Positions 15,001 through 27,000 of a stretch of 64,000 nucleotides of DNA are shown here, one piece after another. Where the stretch lies: NCBI GenBank assembly GCA_023362775.1, contig JALMGJ010000020.1, positions 6,699,501-6,763,500 on the forward strand. Reading direction: 5' to 3'. How positions within the stretch are numbered: the first letter of the stretch is position 1; the number at the start of each line of letters is the position of its first letter. Source of the stretch: Charina bottae (lineage: Eukaryota > Chordata > Lepidosauria > Squamata > Charinaidae). The position numbers were made by a program, and so were the translations under genes. A model generated the notes under the pieces. The model did not search any database. It was given only the letters and a program-made list of their open reading frames with translations, and was not told the origin of the DNA.

Positions 15001-18000
15001 GACAGGGATTCTTTAGCCCTTGGATCCGCAAAGCCCAGGCTATAAATAACTCATACAGCAGAATACAGGGAAGACTTCCTCACATCGCTATCCCTTTACC
15101 TCCCAGGGAATAACTTGAGACTCATAGCTATGGTTTGCGTTAATTATTGATAGCATCAACTTAACTCCTCTGTGGAATTACTGTAGTCAGAGTTATAAAT
15201 GACATAAATGTATAAGACATTTACAAAGGCTTAGTAAGTGGAGTCACGTCATGTGGAGCTTGAATAAGAAAAGAATTGTTTTCATTAGGCACAGCATAAA
15301 TCTAATAAAATGAAAGACATAATTACAGATGGATAAAAAAATAATTTATTAGTCATTGTGCTTAGCATTAGTATTCCTATCCTTTACTAGTTATTTTTCT
15401 CTCTCTCCCCTTCCAGCAGTTACCATACTTCAGCACAAACCAGAGTCTTCAGCATTGATTTATTGTGGCAAACAGAACCCATAAACGAGTGCAGAGGGAC
15501 TTACAAGATCAAGAGCAGCTGCAAGGATAGAAGCATCAGGGATTGTTCCTGGTTCACAGCAGTTTAAGAGAAATTGAAACCGCTTCATGCCTTGCCGTAT
15601 GGCTCCCAGGTTCACCACATTCTTGGATTTGTTTCCCTCTTGGTGGGAAGCCAGATGATCCTCATAAGTCTGGCAACCTTAAAAGAAAATCCAAAAGGGA
15701 GGGTGGGAGAGAGGGGAAAGAGAAGGCCCCCACAGAAGTTTAAACATTTGCTAGGCCTACTGACAATCCTGGAACACGTGTCTCCTATTGATCTGCCCTG
15801 TCCACAATTATCAAGCGTGACAGAAGGAGAGAGGCATACATTCAGAGCATCCAAGCTCTGTGAAGTCTTAGGACTGGTTTCATTTCACCTGGCACCAGAG
15901 AAAACGGGTAAGGGAGAGACATATCAATTCTCCACTGGTAGACAGGTATTTCCAGTTCCCTGCACCTTTAGATTTTGAGATACATATATATCTGAAACTC
16001 CTAAGGCATACTGTTTCCAATGGTTGCAAGTTCTTAAATAAGCAAGGAAAAAAGGTAATCTAAAGAAGAATTTCACTGCATAGCTTTCTCAAGCGCAAAC
16101 CAGCAAAGGTCAATAGCCATGACTAAATCTCACTGAACAAAAGGACTACATTAGTTATTACAGCTAAATTCAATACCACTGCATAACGGGGGCTACAGCA
16201 GAACCTGTATTGGTTTTCTTCAAATTAGAAAATCTAGAGTCTGTAGTGGAATTGGTCCTTCAGGTTTGTGCAAGACTGTCACTGGATTGGACCAAAGGTA
16301 GGTGAAGATACTGATTCTAAAACATTTCCATAACAGAATTGTACTCAGCATTCCCTTGGGAGAGGAAATGGAAGAGAAGTTCTACTAAATGTGCAGGTAG
16401 TTCACAGGTTGTAAATATCAGGTATTATGGGGATGTTCCAAAGAAGAAGTTGCATGTTTAGGTCAGGAGCCAACTTGAAACCTGAGCCCATATTCTATGG
16501 ATTTATGAATGTTCATTATATTATGTCATTACATTATATTATGTCAATCCATTATGTCACCTCTGAAGATAACCTAGGTTGCATGGCTGGTATTAAAATG
16601 AAGAATGTCACACATACCAAACCTAAGATCCTTAATGGAGAGACAGAAGACATGTGTAATTAATAAATATATCTGAAAGGCACAACCATAACTGATTCAT
16701 TAGTATAATGCAGAAATGGCCCACTGCATCATTTCATGCTTGAGAAAATAGCTTCACTTTATATAAAACTTAGCATTTATTAAATTAAGTTTTGTTGACT
16801 AGTCTGAACATTTCAGAACAGAAAAACCCATCTCAGGAAAAGTGAGAGAATAGCACAAGGTCACAGCAAACTATCACAGATATAAAAAAGGAAAGAAAAG
16901 AAAAAAATATTAACAAAAGATCATCTCCATGTTTAGTTATGAGTCAAAAATTTTAATCTATAAAAAACCTTCATTTGGATAAGTCTTGTTTTCTGTGTTA
17001 TTCCCTGCATAATTGATTCATAGAATCATAAAATTGGAAGAGGCAACCCCCCTGCTCAGCGCAGGAATCAAAATGAAAGCATTCCAGGCAGATAGCTGTT
17101 CTCTACTTAAACACAGTGAATGAAGAATGCTATCTCCCTCAACCATCTTTTCTCAAGGCTAAACATGCCCAACTCCTTCAATCTTTCTTCATATGGCTTA
17201 ATTTCTAGTCCCTGATCAACTTTGTTGCCCTTCTCTAACTTGTTCCAATTTCTCTGAGTCGTTCTTAATCCCATCCAATCCAGATCTGATAAACGCTCCT
17301 TCCTCTCCTTTATCCAAATCATTAACAAAAGTATAAAGAGTAGACGACTGATCTTCTGGCAGCCCATTTGATACCAGTCTCTAATTTGAGGAAGGACCAT
17401 AGGTAAGTACTCTTTGAGTACAGTTTTCAAGACAGCTATGTTGCCACTTAATCATCATGTTATTCAGGCCATGCTTAACTAGCTTGCAAAGTGGTATATC
17501 CTCAGGTACTTTGTCAAATGCTTTGCTGAAGTCAAGGTAAATTATACCTACACATTCCCACAATCTTTTAAGGAAGCTGCCCATTTTTTTTAAAATGAGA
17601 TAAGGTTAGTATGGCAAGATTTGTTCTTAACAAACACGTGCTGTTTTCTGGTAATTACTGCATTGGTTTCAATGCAGATTGATCTGCTCTAGAATCTTCC
17701 CAGGTGTTCACGTTAGACTGTTTTGTAGTTTGTGGTACTTCCCCACACACACACACTTTTTTTTTTTGTGAAAGTGTGGACAACATTTGCTTTTCTACAG
17801 TCATCTAGCACTTCATCAGTCCTCCAGAATTTCTCAAAGATAAGGGTTTGGCCAAATCATCAGCAATTCATAAGGTTCTGTAAATTTAAACTCATTCAAA
17901 ATGATTGGTATTCCCAGATCGTGTTTCCATCAATCTCCAGATTCAATTCTGCCCCTTCGTCCTGCCCTTCTTGGTTTACTGGTAGGACACATAATATTTT

Positions 18001-21000
18001 GCCAAAGATAACCCAAAGGAAAGACAAATGAAGTCAAAAAGCTCAAAAAGTAGGAATTGAGCAACTCCGGCTTTTCTATACTTCTTGTTAACACTTTGTC
18101 TTCTTAACACTTGCTACACCAATTCTCCTTTTCTTGTTCTGTTGAACGGTTCTTAGGTACTCATCCTTTTTATTCTTCTTAGCATCTTTCACTAGCCTCC
18201 ACTCATTCTCCGTTTTTGCTTTCCTGATCCCAGCTCCACCATCCTGGTTAACCTGCTGATACTCTTCTTTTGTGATCTTCCTTCCATTTCCTGGGTGTGT
18301 CTTTGCTGCTGTTTCCAGATCTTCACTTAGCTTTCTTCAGTAGCCCCATTTGTGTCTTCTGCTGTCTTTCATTTTTTCTACTCATTGGAACTGTTTGCAA
18401 TTGGGCTTTTGATTCCTTCTTTTTTTTAGGAATTCCCACTCATGCTGAGCAACTTTTCCCATTAGCATCTCCTGTCATAGTAACTTACATGTGATTGCTC
18501 TGAGTTTATTAAAATCCGCTTTTTTGAACATCAAGATAACTGTTTGACTAAACTCAGTTTTAGATTCACTTAAATCAAGACTCCAGCATCATGATGACCC
18601 AATGTTCATTCTGGTTTCTCTTTGATTGATTTAAGAGGTCTATTTCAGCAACATTCCCAATATCCATTAAGTAGAAGTTATCCACCCCCCCAAATCAGTT
18701 TAAATGAATTTAAAATTAAAATTAAATGAAGTTAGCCATACTTTGTGTCAGGCTTCTCTTGGCTGATACTAGAATTTAAAATTGTACAGGCAATGATTCA
18801 AGGATACATGCAGATTCTATAAAATGCAAGCTCTGTCAAGGTTCAATTTTTGCACCTTTTTCTTTCACCATCATGGCGCAAAAGGTAGGAGACTTCACAC
18901 TTTTGAGAAGGAGGAATGGTTGCTATCTGTCCCTTGTTATAGTAACTGACTAATCTGTTTGCTTCTGACTTGCCAGAAGTAGCTCTCACAACTTGGGAAA
19001 ACACTTTACCACTCCTTCTGAGGCTGTGCTGGCAATCCATCATCTAGATAACTTAGACCATGGTCCCAGAAACTCTTTTCCATCAACACCATTTGCATCG
19101 CTCATCATTGTCAGGCTCTTTGGCAACTGCCTTAATTGAAAGTGAGTCTTTTCTGAGCACAGTTCACACAGAGTTGTCTTTAGCTAGATTTTACAAGGTG
19201 CCTAGGAGTAGTTACAAGAATTCCACCAACTGAGCCATCTGCAGCTCACAATCAATATATCGCCATTTACGAGGGCGTGGAGACTTCCTGATGCACTTTC
19301 TAACAGGCAATGAGGCAGGTCTCTTAACTGATAAAGGGGAAATTTGCAGTTGGTTTTTTAACATGGTCTCTTGAATCTCTATCGGTCTGGAAGCCAACTC
19401 TGGACTTACATTCTTGTTCTTTCCTTTTCTAGTCCTTTCCAACAAACTGGAAGAAAGGATGAAAATAGCACCAAAATCCACAGGGTCTTGAGCTTCCTGC
19501 TGAGATTTTCAAAGACTTGGTTATACAATTAGAATTGTTCTTTGCAATATCATTTCCCCCCATACTGTATCAATTGGCAGATGGTTCAGTTGTCATTGGA
19601 CGTGATAAATCTTGGAAGTGTTGTCATGTGCTTGATCTTTGCTCCTGGCAGACAGCACACCTCACAACTTAATGGGGCCAGCTGATATATATTTGTTTCA
19701 ATTTTGTCTTCTTATACAGCCCAATGACAACCTCTCTATCTTTGTTCTATATATTCTACAGTGTCTCTTTTTCTTCCCCTGAAAGCTCATAGTCTGCTTC
19801 ATCAGCAAAGGCTTGAAATCCATTTCTGAGTTCCAGCAGCATAGAATATCTTCCCTTGCTTCTGATTGTCACTCTCATCCACTAGGCTTGTTCCTCTTGT
19901 CTGTCTGTCTTATGGAGAATTCTTCCACTATCTCTTTTGCTGGTAGAGCCTCTTTTCTTTTAACTGATAAATCCTCATTCTTTCTGATCAGTTAGTGTGG
20001 CTACCCACTGCTCCAACCTGCCCATTCATCTTCACTTAGAGTACTACTAGAAATTGCTTGCTTGCTTCCTTCTTTCTCGTTCTCAGGCTTTCATGTTAGC
20101 CAAGTTCAAGTTGAATCTTGATTTGGGATAAAATTTGTTTAGGGACTCCCCTCAAACTCCTCCAGGTAAACTCCCTAACAAGGATGTCTGCAGGATAGGC
20201 TCAAAAAAGTCAAGGTGGCAGCCACAATGCTGCAACAGAAGCTCTGTCTGTTTTGTACATGCAACACGCCTTTTAAAAAGGCAGAGCTTCAGTTGCACTG
20301 TTGTGGCTGCCATCTTGAATTTTGGCCATAGCCTGCAGACACCCCTGCTCCCTAGCTTAACTTCCTCAATGAGCTGACTCCCTGGAATCAGTCTGCCTTA
20401 TACTCCCCTTATAGTCTCTTACTCAAAGGAAGAAGTCAACCAATCACCCACAATGGTAGTAAATCAGGAGATGACTTTTTCACCCCTCGCAGCTCAGCAA
20501 CAGAACTACTCAGAACATACAGCTGAAATTCAATTTCAGTTCAATTTCTATCAGTTCTACCTGTTGCTCATTCAGTGAGTGATGTGACAATCCATTCCAA
20601 TTGTTACCTGGAATTTTTAGGCTTCCTTATTAGCTTTTTAATAAAGGTGATATTAGCATTTAAGCATGGCATCCATGCCTTCTTTTCAAGTTCAAGAAAC
20701 CATGTTTTCCTTTACCCAAATCCCTTTCTTTCTTTTACGTGCAAAAACTAGCCTTTTCAGCAACTAAACAATAGAGAGCGTATTCTGAAAGTCCTTGAAT
20801 ACACTTGCAAATTTTAAGATGATACAAACCTGGCTGGGAAAGGTTGCGACATAACCCATCAATTTGCCACTTGTGGAATGTTATCTAGAATCAATGTTTT
20901 CTATTGTTCAATTCTCACATGTAATCAGTGTCTTTTATTGTTTGATTACTTCCTTTATGATGTATCACATATACCAAATGTATGTATCATTTGTCTCTGT

Positions 21001-24000
21001 ACCCTATAAAAGGACTTGCCCCCCCCCCTTAAGAAATGTTTTTGCTTTTGCCTGAATTGCTATGTGATTCGTGTTTTCAGGTAGGCAAAAAGCCACTTTG
21101 CAAACTTAGTCTCTCTCCCAAATTCAGGGACCAAGTTTTCATCAGCTCCATGCCTGAGTTTCTAGGCAACACTGTGGTTGCTTGGACGACTTCAGTTTTC
21201 TGTACCATAAATACCTATGAGATGACATTTGAGTAAGATTAATTACATTGCCATAATGAAGGCTGAAGTCCAGGGGTTACTCATATTCTGCCATTCTGAA
21301 CTGAACCTAACCTAAGGACTGTTGCATATTATGTGTATTGCCTCTACATTTTATTTTAACATTTAAGTTACTCCTTGGCACATCAGTAAGATCTTTACAC
21401 TACGTGCTACTGAGTTGTGGACTAAAACTATCCATTGGCTCCTACTGTCACATATTGATCTCAAAAGCCAAACGAGATGGTATTTCCATTACTACTGGAT
21501 AAGCTGCTCCATTTTAAAAATTGACAAATTTTGTACAGTTTTAAAAACTGGATGTTGAAATAAAAATATTTCCACTTCAAATTGATATTATCTCAGATTG
21601 AAATTTGAGTTTAGTTGCTGAGATCTGTCACACCACATCCTACAGTCATGCTTGACTTTAACAAAGTAATCACATTATGAATTATAACATGCATTCATTC
21701 CCTGCCTAATACCCACCTAAATTCTTTCTTTGAAACTGCAAAGACATTCAAACCTGTGGCTGACAATGGCATTAGGCTCTGCTGTTCAAATGTGAAAAAA
21801 AAAGTAAATTATTCTACTGGGTACCTGTATGGAAGGACACCCAGAAATAACTGCAGTCAGAAAGAGCCCAAATACTTCTATTAACATAGCAAGATATATA
21901 TACCAATAATCATGTCACATGTCTTTATCTGAAACGCCACCCCTCTTTGTATAGAAAGATTGCATTTTATGATGGAGCAATGGCTAAATGAGGTCGTAAC
22001 ATCACTTCCATGTTTAATGACGCAATACGTAATGTCGGGTCATGTAAAGTTCTGTGAAAAAGACAAAGAAATCCATCGAGAGGGGATGCTGTGTCCCTTT
22101 TTCAATGCAAAAACAGGAAAATATCAAGATGCAAGGCTGTTTCTTTGGTAACAAGGAGCTCACATATGCATATCCGAAACACTTGAAAGCAGCTGAGTCC
22201 TAACCTTGTTTACAGGAAAGAACTTTTCTCCTTAAAAATAACGAAATAATCAATTGTGTTTGTCATATAATGTTTCTCAATGTCATTCATAATTTTGCTA
22301 AGAATGAAGGACAGCATCTCTCTAAGAAATGGCATGAAGACACAAGACAAGCAAACACAGAAGAAAAGAGATAATTAAAACACATTAGTACAGGGTTTTC
22401 CATTTCATCAGTGCTGAACTTTATGGAAAATGGTAGATGATCAATAATGGGGAATAAAAGCTGATGGGCACATCCAAGATTTCCCATCAAGGAACTAAAT
22501 AACTAAATATTAACATAATAAGTTTGAACCCAGATATCTGTTTCCAAATTTCATATTTTCCAAATGGTAGATCTGATTTCTTGGAAGATCAATTTTACCT
22601 TATCTAAATGCTTTGGCCCATATTTGCTTTTCCTTCTTGCCAAGAGTTGAATTAAAATTGAAATGACATAAGAAGAAAAGAAGAAAGTGGTGGCTACAAA
22701 ATATATAAAGCCAGAGAAAACAAAATGGGTCCAGAAAACATGTTTTTAAAGGTAAAGTGTGAATTAAAGAAAGAGGATAACCCAAAAAAAGAAAAAAGGA
22801 GGAACAAAGAAAAAGATAAAAGTTCTTTTAAAAAGGACTGAAGAAACAGAACCCTGATTTCTAACCATCTTTTTCTTCTGTGTGATGAAGCCTGGATGGA
22901 TGTCTTCGGCAGGTGCACCATTTACCAAGACGCTTGAAGAAATTCTCCTCTTCTTCACGCCCATTCTCCATGCCACTTCCAGGCCCGCCTTCTGATAGCT
23001 TCACTGCACTAGTAAATTTCACCTAAATGATAGAAGAAGCATCATTTCATTGTTAAGATGCCCTGTTTTAATTTCTGATGTTAACATAACATTTTGAAAG
23101 CCCACATCTCCATAAGGAGAACCATGCTGAGGGCATCACAGCTGAATAAGTAGGAAAGAGGAGCAAAAAAGATCTTCCCTTCCCTTCCCTTCCCTTCCCT
23201 TCCCTTCCCTTCCCTTCCCTTCCCTTCCCTTCCCTTCCCTTCCCTTCCCTTCCCTTCCCTTCCCTTCCCTCCTTCCTTCCTTCCTTCCTTCCTTCCTTCC
23301 TTCCTTCCTTCCTTCCTTCCTTCCTTCCTTCCTTCCTTCCAAGACTCCATTACTTTTTGGAATCACTTTACTGCTTTGTTTGTTCAGAAAGATCCATATC
23401 CAGAAAGAAAATTTTAGCTTCTAGTAAAGCAATTTTAGGTATAAAGCTTAGGTCCATATATGACACAATTAAATCTATAAAGTCCTTATTTCCATATTTG
23501 GGTACCTTACAGCTTACCAATGAGCAGCTAGTGTAGAGAATAACGATGAGAATCTAAAGTGCTTTGAGAAATGCAACTGAAGGTGTACCTCAAGCCCAAT
23601 CAATTAGCCATGTCTGAAGCCTTCTGGATAACTTTTTAGGTAGTTCCTATCCCTCTTCTCCTTTTTTCAACCCTCCTCTTTCTCCACATTTGTTATTTTC
23701 TTCAGCTTTGTTTGGTTTGAAGGAGAAACTCTGTTTTAAAATTATTTGTTCTTGTACCAAATTCCTTTAGCTGTAGGACCTATAGCAAGAGCTAAACCTC
23801 TGCACGCCGATGAGTACCAGAAGTCCAGTTAACTTCAGATATGTCCATTATTTGTTTTTTCCTGGACTGCACAGTACTCAGTGACATGCTGTCGGGTGCT
23901 CAATACCTTGAGGCTTTCACACATTTTGAATTGGTAACTAAAAGCAGAAAAATCAAATTTGTGCCCACAGTGTTTTTCCAATTAGGCCTGGCAAGTTGGG

Positions 24001-27000
24001 AAGAGAGGTTGTTTGTGTCCATATTATTCTTGAGTATATAATCAATTGGGCTATATATTTTTCCTTTTCCAATCTACTACTTTCTCCCCATGGCCCAGTT
24101 TTTATTTGCACGCAAACATCACAGACATACTGTAGCTTGAATCATGTCAACTGGATTTCTATTTTCTCAGTGGAAACGTTTCGCTCCTTATCCAAGGAGC
24201 TTCTTCAGTCTGAGCAAAGTTGGTAAGGGAATCCTAAATATGTTTCTAGGTAGCTGTGTGACCTTACACCTGGGGCTAGGTCATGGTTATTTTGAGATGT
24301 TATTTTAAGTCCTTTTATCATCTAAAGGAGGATGATAAAAATCCTGGTCATTCCCTACATGGCTGGTGTGTCTGAAAAGATAAAACGGATATTTGGCAAA
24401 CACCACATACCTGTATATTTCAAACCCACCAACACACTGAGACAGAGGCTTGTACACCCCAAATATCAAACTCCAAAACACAAGAAAAGCAATGTAGTGT
24501 ATGCAATCCAGTGCAGTGAGGAGTGCTCTGAGCTCTACATTGGAGAAACCAAACAACCTTTGTACAGGAGGATGGCCCAACACAGGAGGAGCAACACCAC
24601 AGGACCAGAGTCAGCAGTTTACCTTCATCTAAAGGAAAAAGGACACTCATTTGAGGACATTAATGTTCACATTTTAGACAGGGAAGATAAGTGGTTTGAG
24701 AGAGGGGTCAAGGAATCCATTTATGCCAACTTGGAAAATCCTTCTTTGAATAGAGGTGGGGGCCTCAGACACAATCTTTCTCCCATCTTTCTCCCGGCTC
24801 TGTCTTCTGTGCCTAGGAAGATTAAGACCATTTCACAAGCTCAACAGCAGCATGGTGATCTTAACGATCCTCCTTTAGATAATAAAAGGACTTAAAATAA
24901 CATCTCAATATAACCATGCCCCCAGGTGTAAGGTCACACAGCTACCTAGAAACATATTTAGGATTCCCTTACTAACTTTGCTCAGACTGAAGAAGCTCCT
25001 TGGATAAGGAGCGAAACATTTCCACTGAGAAAATAGAAATCCAGTTGACATGATTCAAGCTACAGACAATTCCACCTGGATGACTGAGAACCTTCATAGA
25101 CATCACAGACATACAGCAACCTATTGCTCTTCTCTACTTTCTATTGGAAAACAAATTTCCCAGTCTGTGGCTTTTCCAAATCTCTTTTACAGGATAATTA
25201 AAATAATGTTGGGGATGGGGAGGCAGGGGCTTGATATCCTCACTGAATTGTTTTTCTTCTGTTACACTTACTGTAGGTGCTTAATAATAGGTTAAACATA
25301 TGTATGTTAAAAACGAAAGTCAGCAGTTGGCTGGTTGACTGAGGTATTTTTCCCCTCTTCAGAAATAAGTGTTCTCTGCTTTGTTGAAATGTATTGTGTA
25401 GATCTGCTGAGAGTGTGACACAAGTCTGGAAAAGACTCTTATGTTCTCCTTGTACTAATGAGTGTGTATATGTGTGTGAAAGCAAGACTCTGAAGCAAGA
25501 AATGAAAGTAACGACTGGCCTGGTCTTAGTCATTTCTTTAAGATGAAAGACTGGTAATACTTGGAAGAATACACAGATTGAGAAACAAGATGCAGGAACC
25601 ATTTCAATCCAGGAAGAGAGAAGGAGAGATGTAGAAGATATAGGTATAGGCACACAGGAAGATAAACATGCACATGTATTACTATGTATCTTTCTTTTAA
25701 ACGAGTGGGGGTAGGAAGGGTTGCTTATTTACCCTGGAGCTCTGCCTGATGAAAGAGAGACGATCTACGGAGCTGATATCCAGAAGATCTTCTACACCAT
25801 CTGCCAAACCAGAAATTGATGAACGTTTCAGCCAGTTCCCTGTGATACAGAGAGCGTAGGTGTGAGTATATTTCTGACTCTACTAGTTGAGTAATGTACA
25901 TCTCTCATTACTGGTACTAAGGAGGAATAGGTAATGAACAAGGTAAAACTGGGACCATCAATTCCTAACATCTGAACAAAATATTTGAAGGCATAGGAAG
26001 GAAGGTGGGGAAAAATGCAAAGGTACAGAATAGCGTGACAAAAAGTCTTCATGCATAACGCTTCCTGCACCGAGAGCATCAGTGGAGACCCGGGTTGAAG
26101 TCGGCCCTCAGCCATGGAATCCTGCTGGGTGTCTTTGGGCCAATCACTGTCTCTTTCAGGGCTGATGTTGTGGGACTAAAAAGGAAGGGGGGTCCCCACA
26201 TGCACTGATTTTTGCTCCAGGAGCAAAGGCAGGACATCTAACAAACCAATAATTGAACAACCTAGTGGGAGTTTGAGTTTCTTTCTCAGGGAGATCCGTC
26301 TGGAGCGGGAGCGGGAGCGCCTCTCAGTGGTCGTTCCTGAGTGTGCAGTTGTGCATTCGGAGGTGTCTGGCTCCGACTGGCTGCTGGTATCACTTGCTGC
26401 ACTCTGAGATTTAAACATTTTTCTCCAGAAATCCTTGCGGCCTAAAGCTGCTCCTTGCATTTGTTCATCACTGTGAAGGAATAAATAAATACGGCTGGTA
26501 AAATTCAGCAGAATGCAAAAAAACAGGGCAGCGTCTTTCTCTCTTCTAATCTTGCCCTGGACACTGGAAGTTGCTTGGCCAATTTTAGACAGGTGAATAA
26601 GCCATAAACATATCATCATAAAGTGATATACTGAAAAATATCAAGTATCTGATTTTTTGACCTTTGTAAGGTAGGACAGTAAGCGCTAGGAGGGGAGGAT
26701 ATAATATTTCTAAATAAAGAAATAATCTTCATGTAGTAAATTAGGAAGATGCTGAGATGGTGAGTATGGTTTGCCTAAGGCTAGGCAGAATACAATATTC
26801 TACACTGCTGGCAGTGCACAGAAAGCAGACTGTTGAGAAACAATTTCCAGATAATTATTATGTGAACCTTTTTCTCTCGGCTATGATAGCTAAATTTTAC
26901 ATTGCTACAATGAAAACGAGGCAACCAGCTGATGCAAGTCTAAACAGTGTTGTTTTTGGTTATTAGTTACATGTAATCTTTAGATTGTTGGTTAAAATAA

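Larger units (their letters stand above)
10193..15504. other. UNC80 intron w15-w16
   Basis: AT-rich. It contains an inverted Sauria SINE (11616..11951) and an L2-like tail (13706..13787). I see nothing else; short open frames here have no recognisable product. Confidence 0.6.
15678..22925. other. UNC80 intron w14-w15
   Basis: 7.2 kb. It contains a degraded CR1 LINE (17019..18690) and a palindromic MITE (20183..20343). I see nothing assignable in 18700..20180 or 20350..22925. Confidence 0.55.
23023..25732. other. UNC80 intron w13-w14
   Basis: Holds the 23175 microsatellite and a Penelope-like element (24131..25099). I see nothing recognisable elsewhere. Confidence 0.6.

Noticed and set aside
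23175..23340. CRISPR-like regular repeats
   Set aside because: Units of 4 to 5 bases with no spacers; a simple microsatellite in vertebrate DNA.
23081..23366. Lys/Glu/Gly-rich open frames on the minus strand
   Set aside because: They are direct translations of the (CCCTT)n/(CCTT)n microsatellite.
24332..24895. GIY-YIG frame as a host or phage homing endonuclease
   Set aside because: It lies between inverted Penelope ends with a 15-base target duplication, so it belongs to the retroelement.
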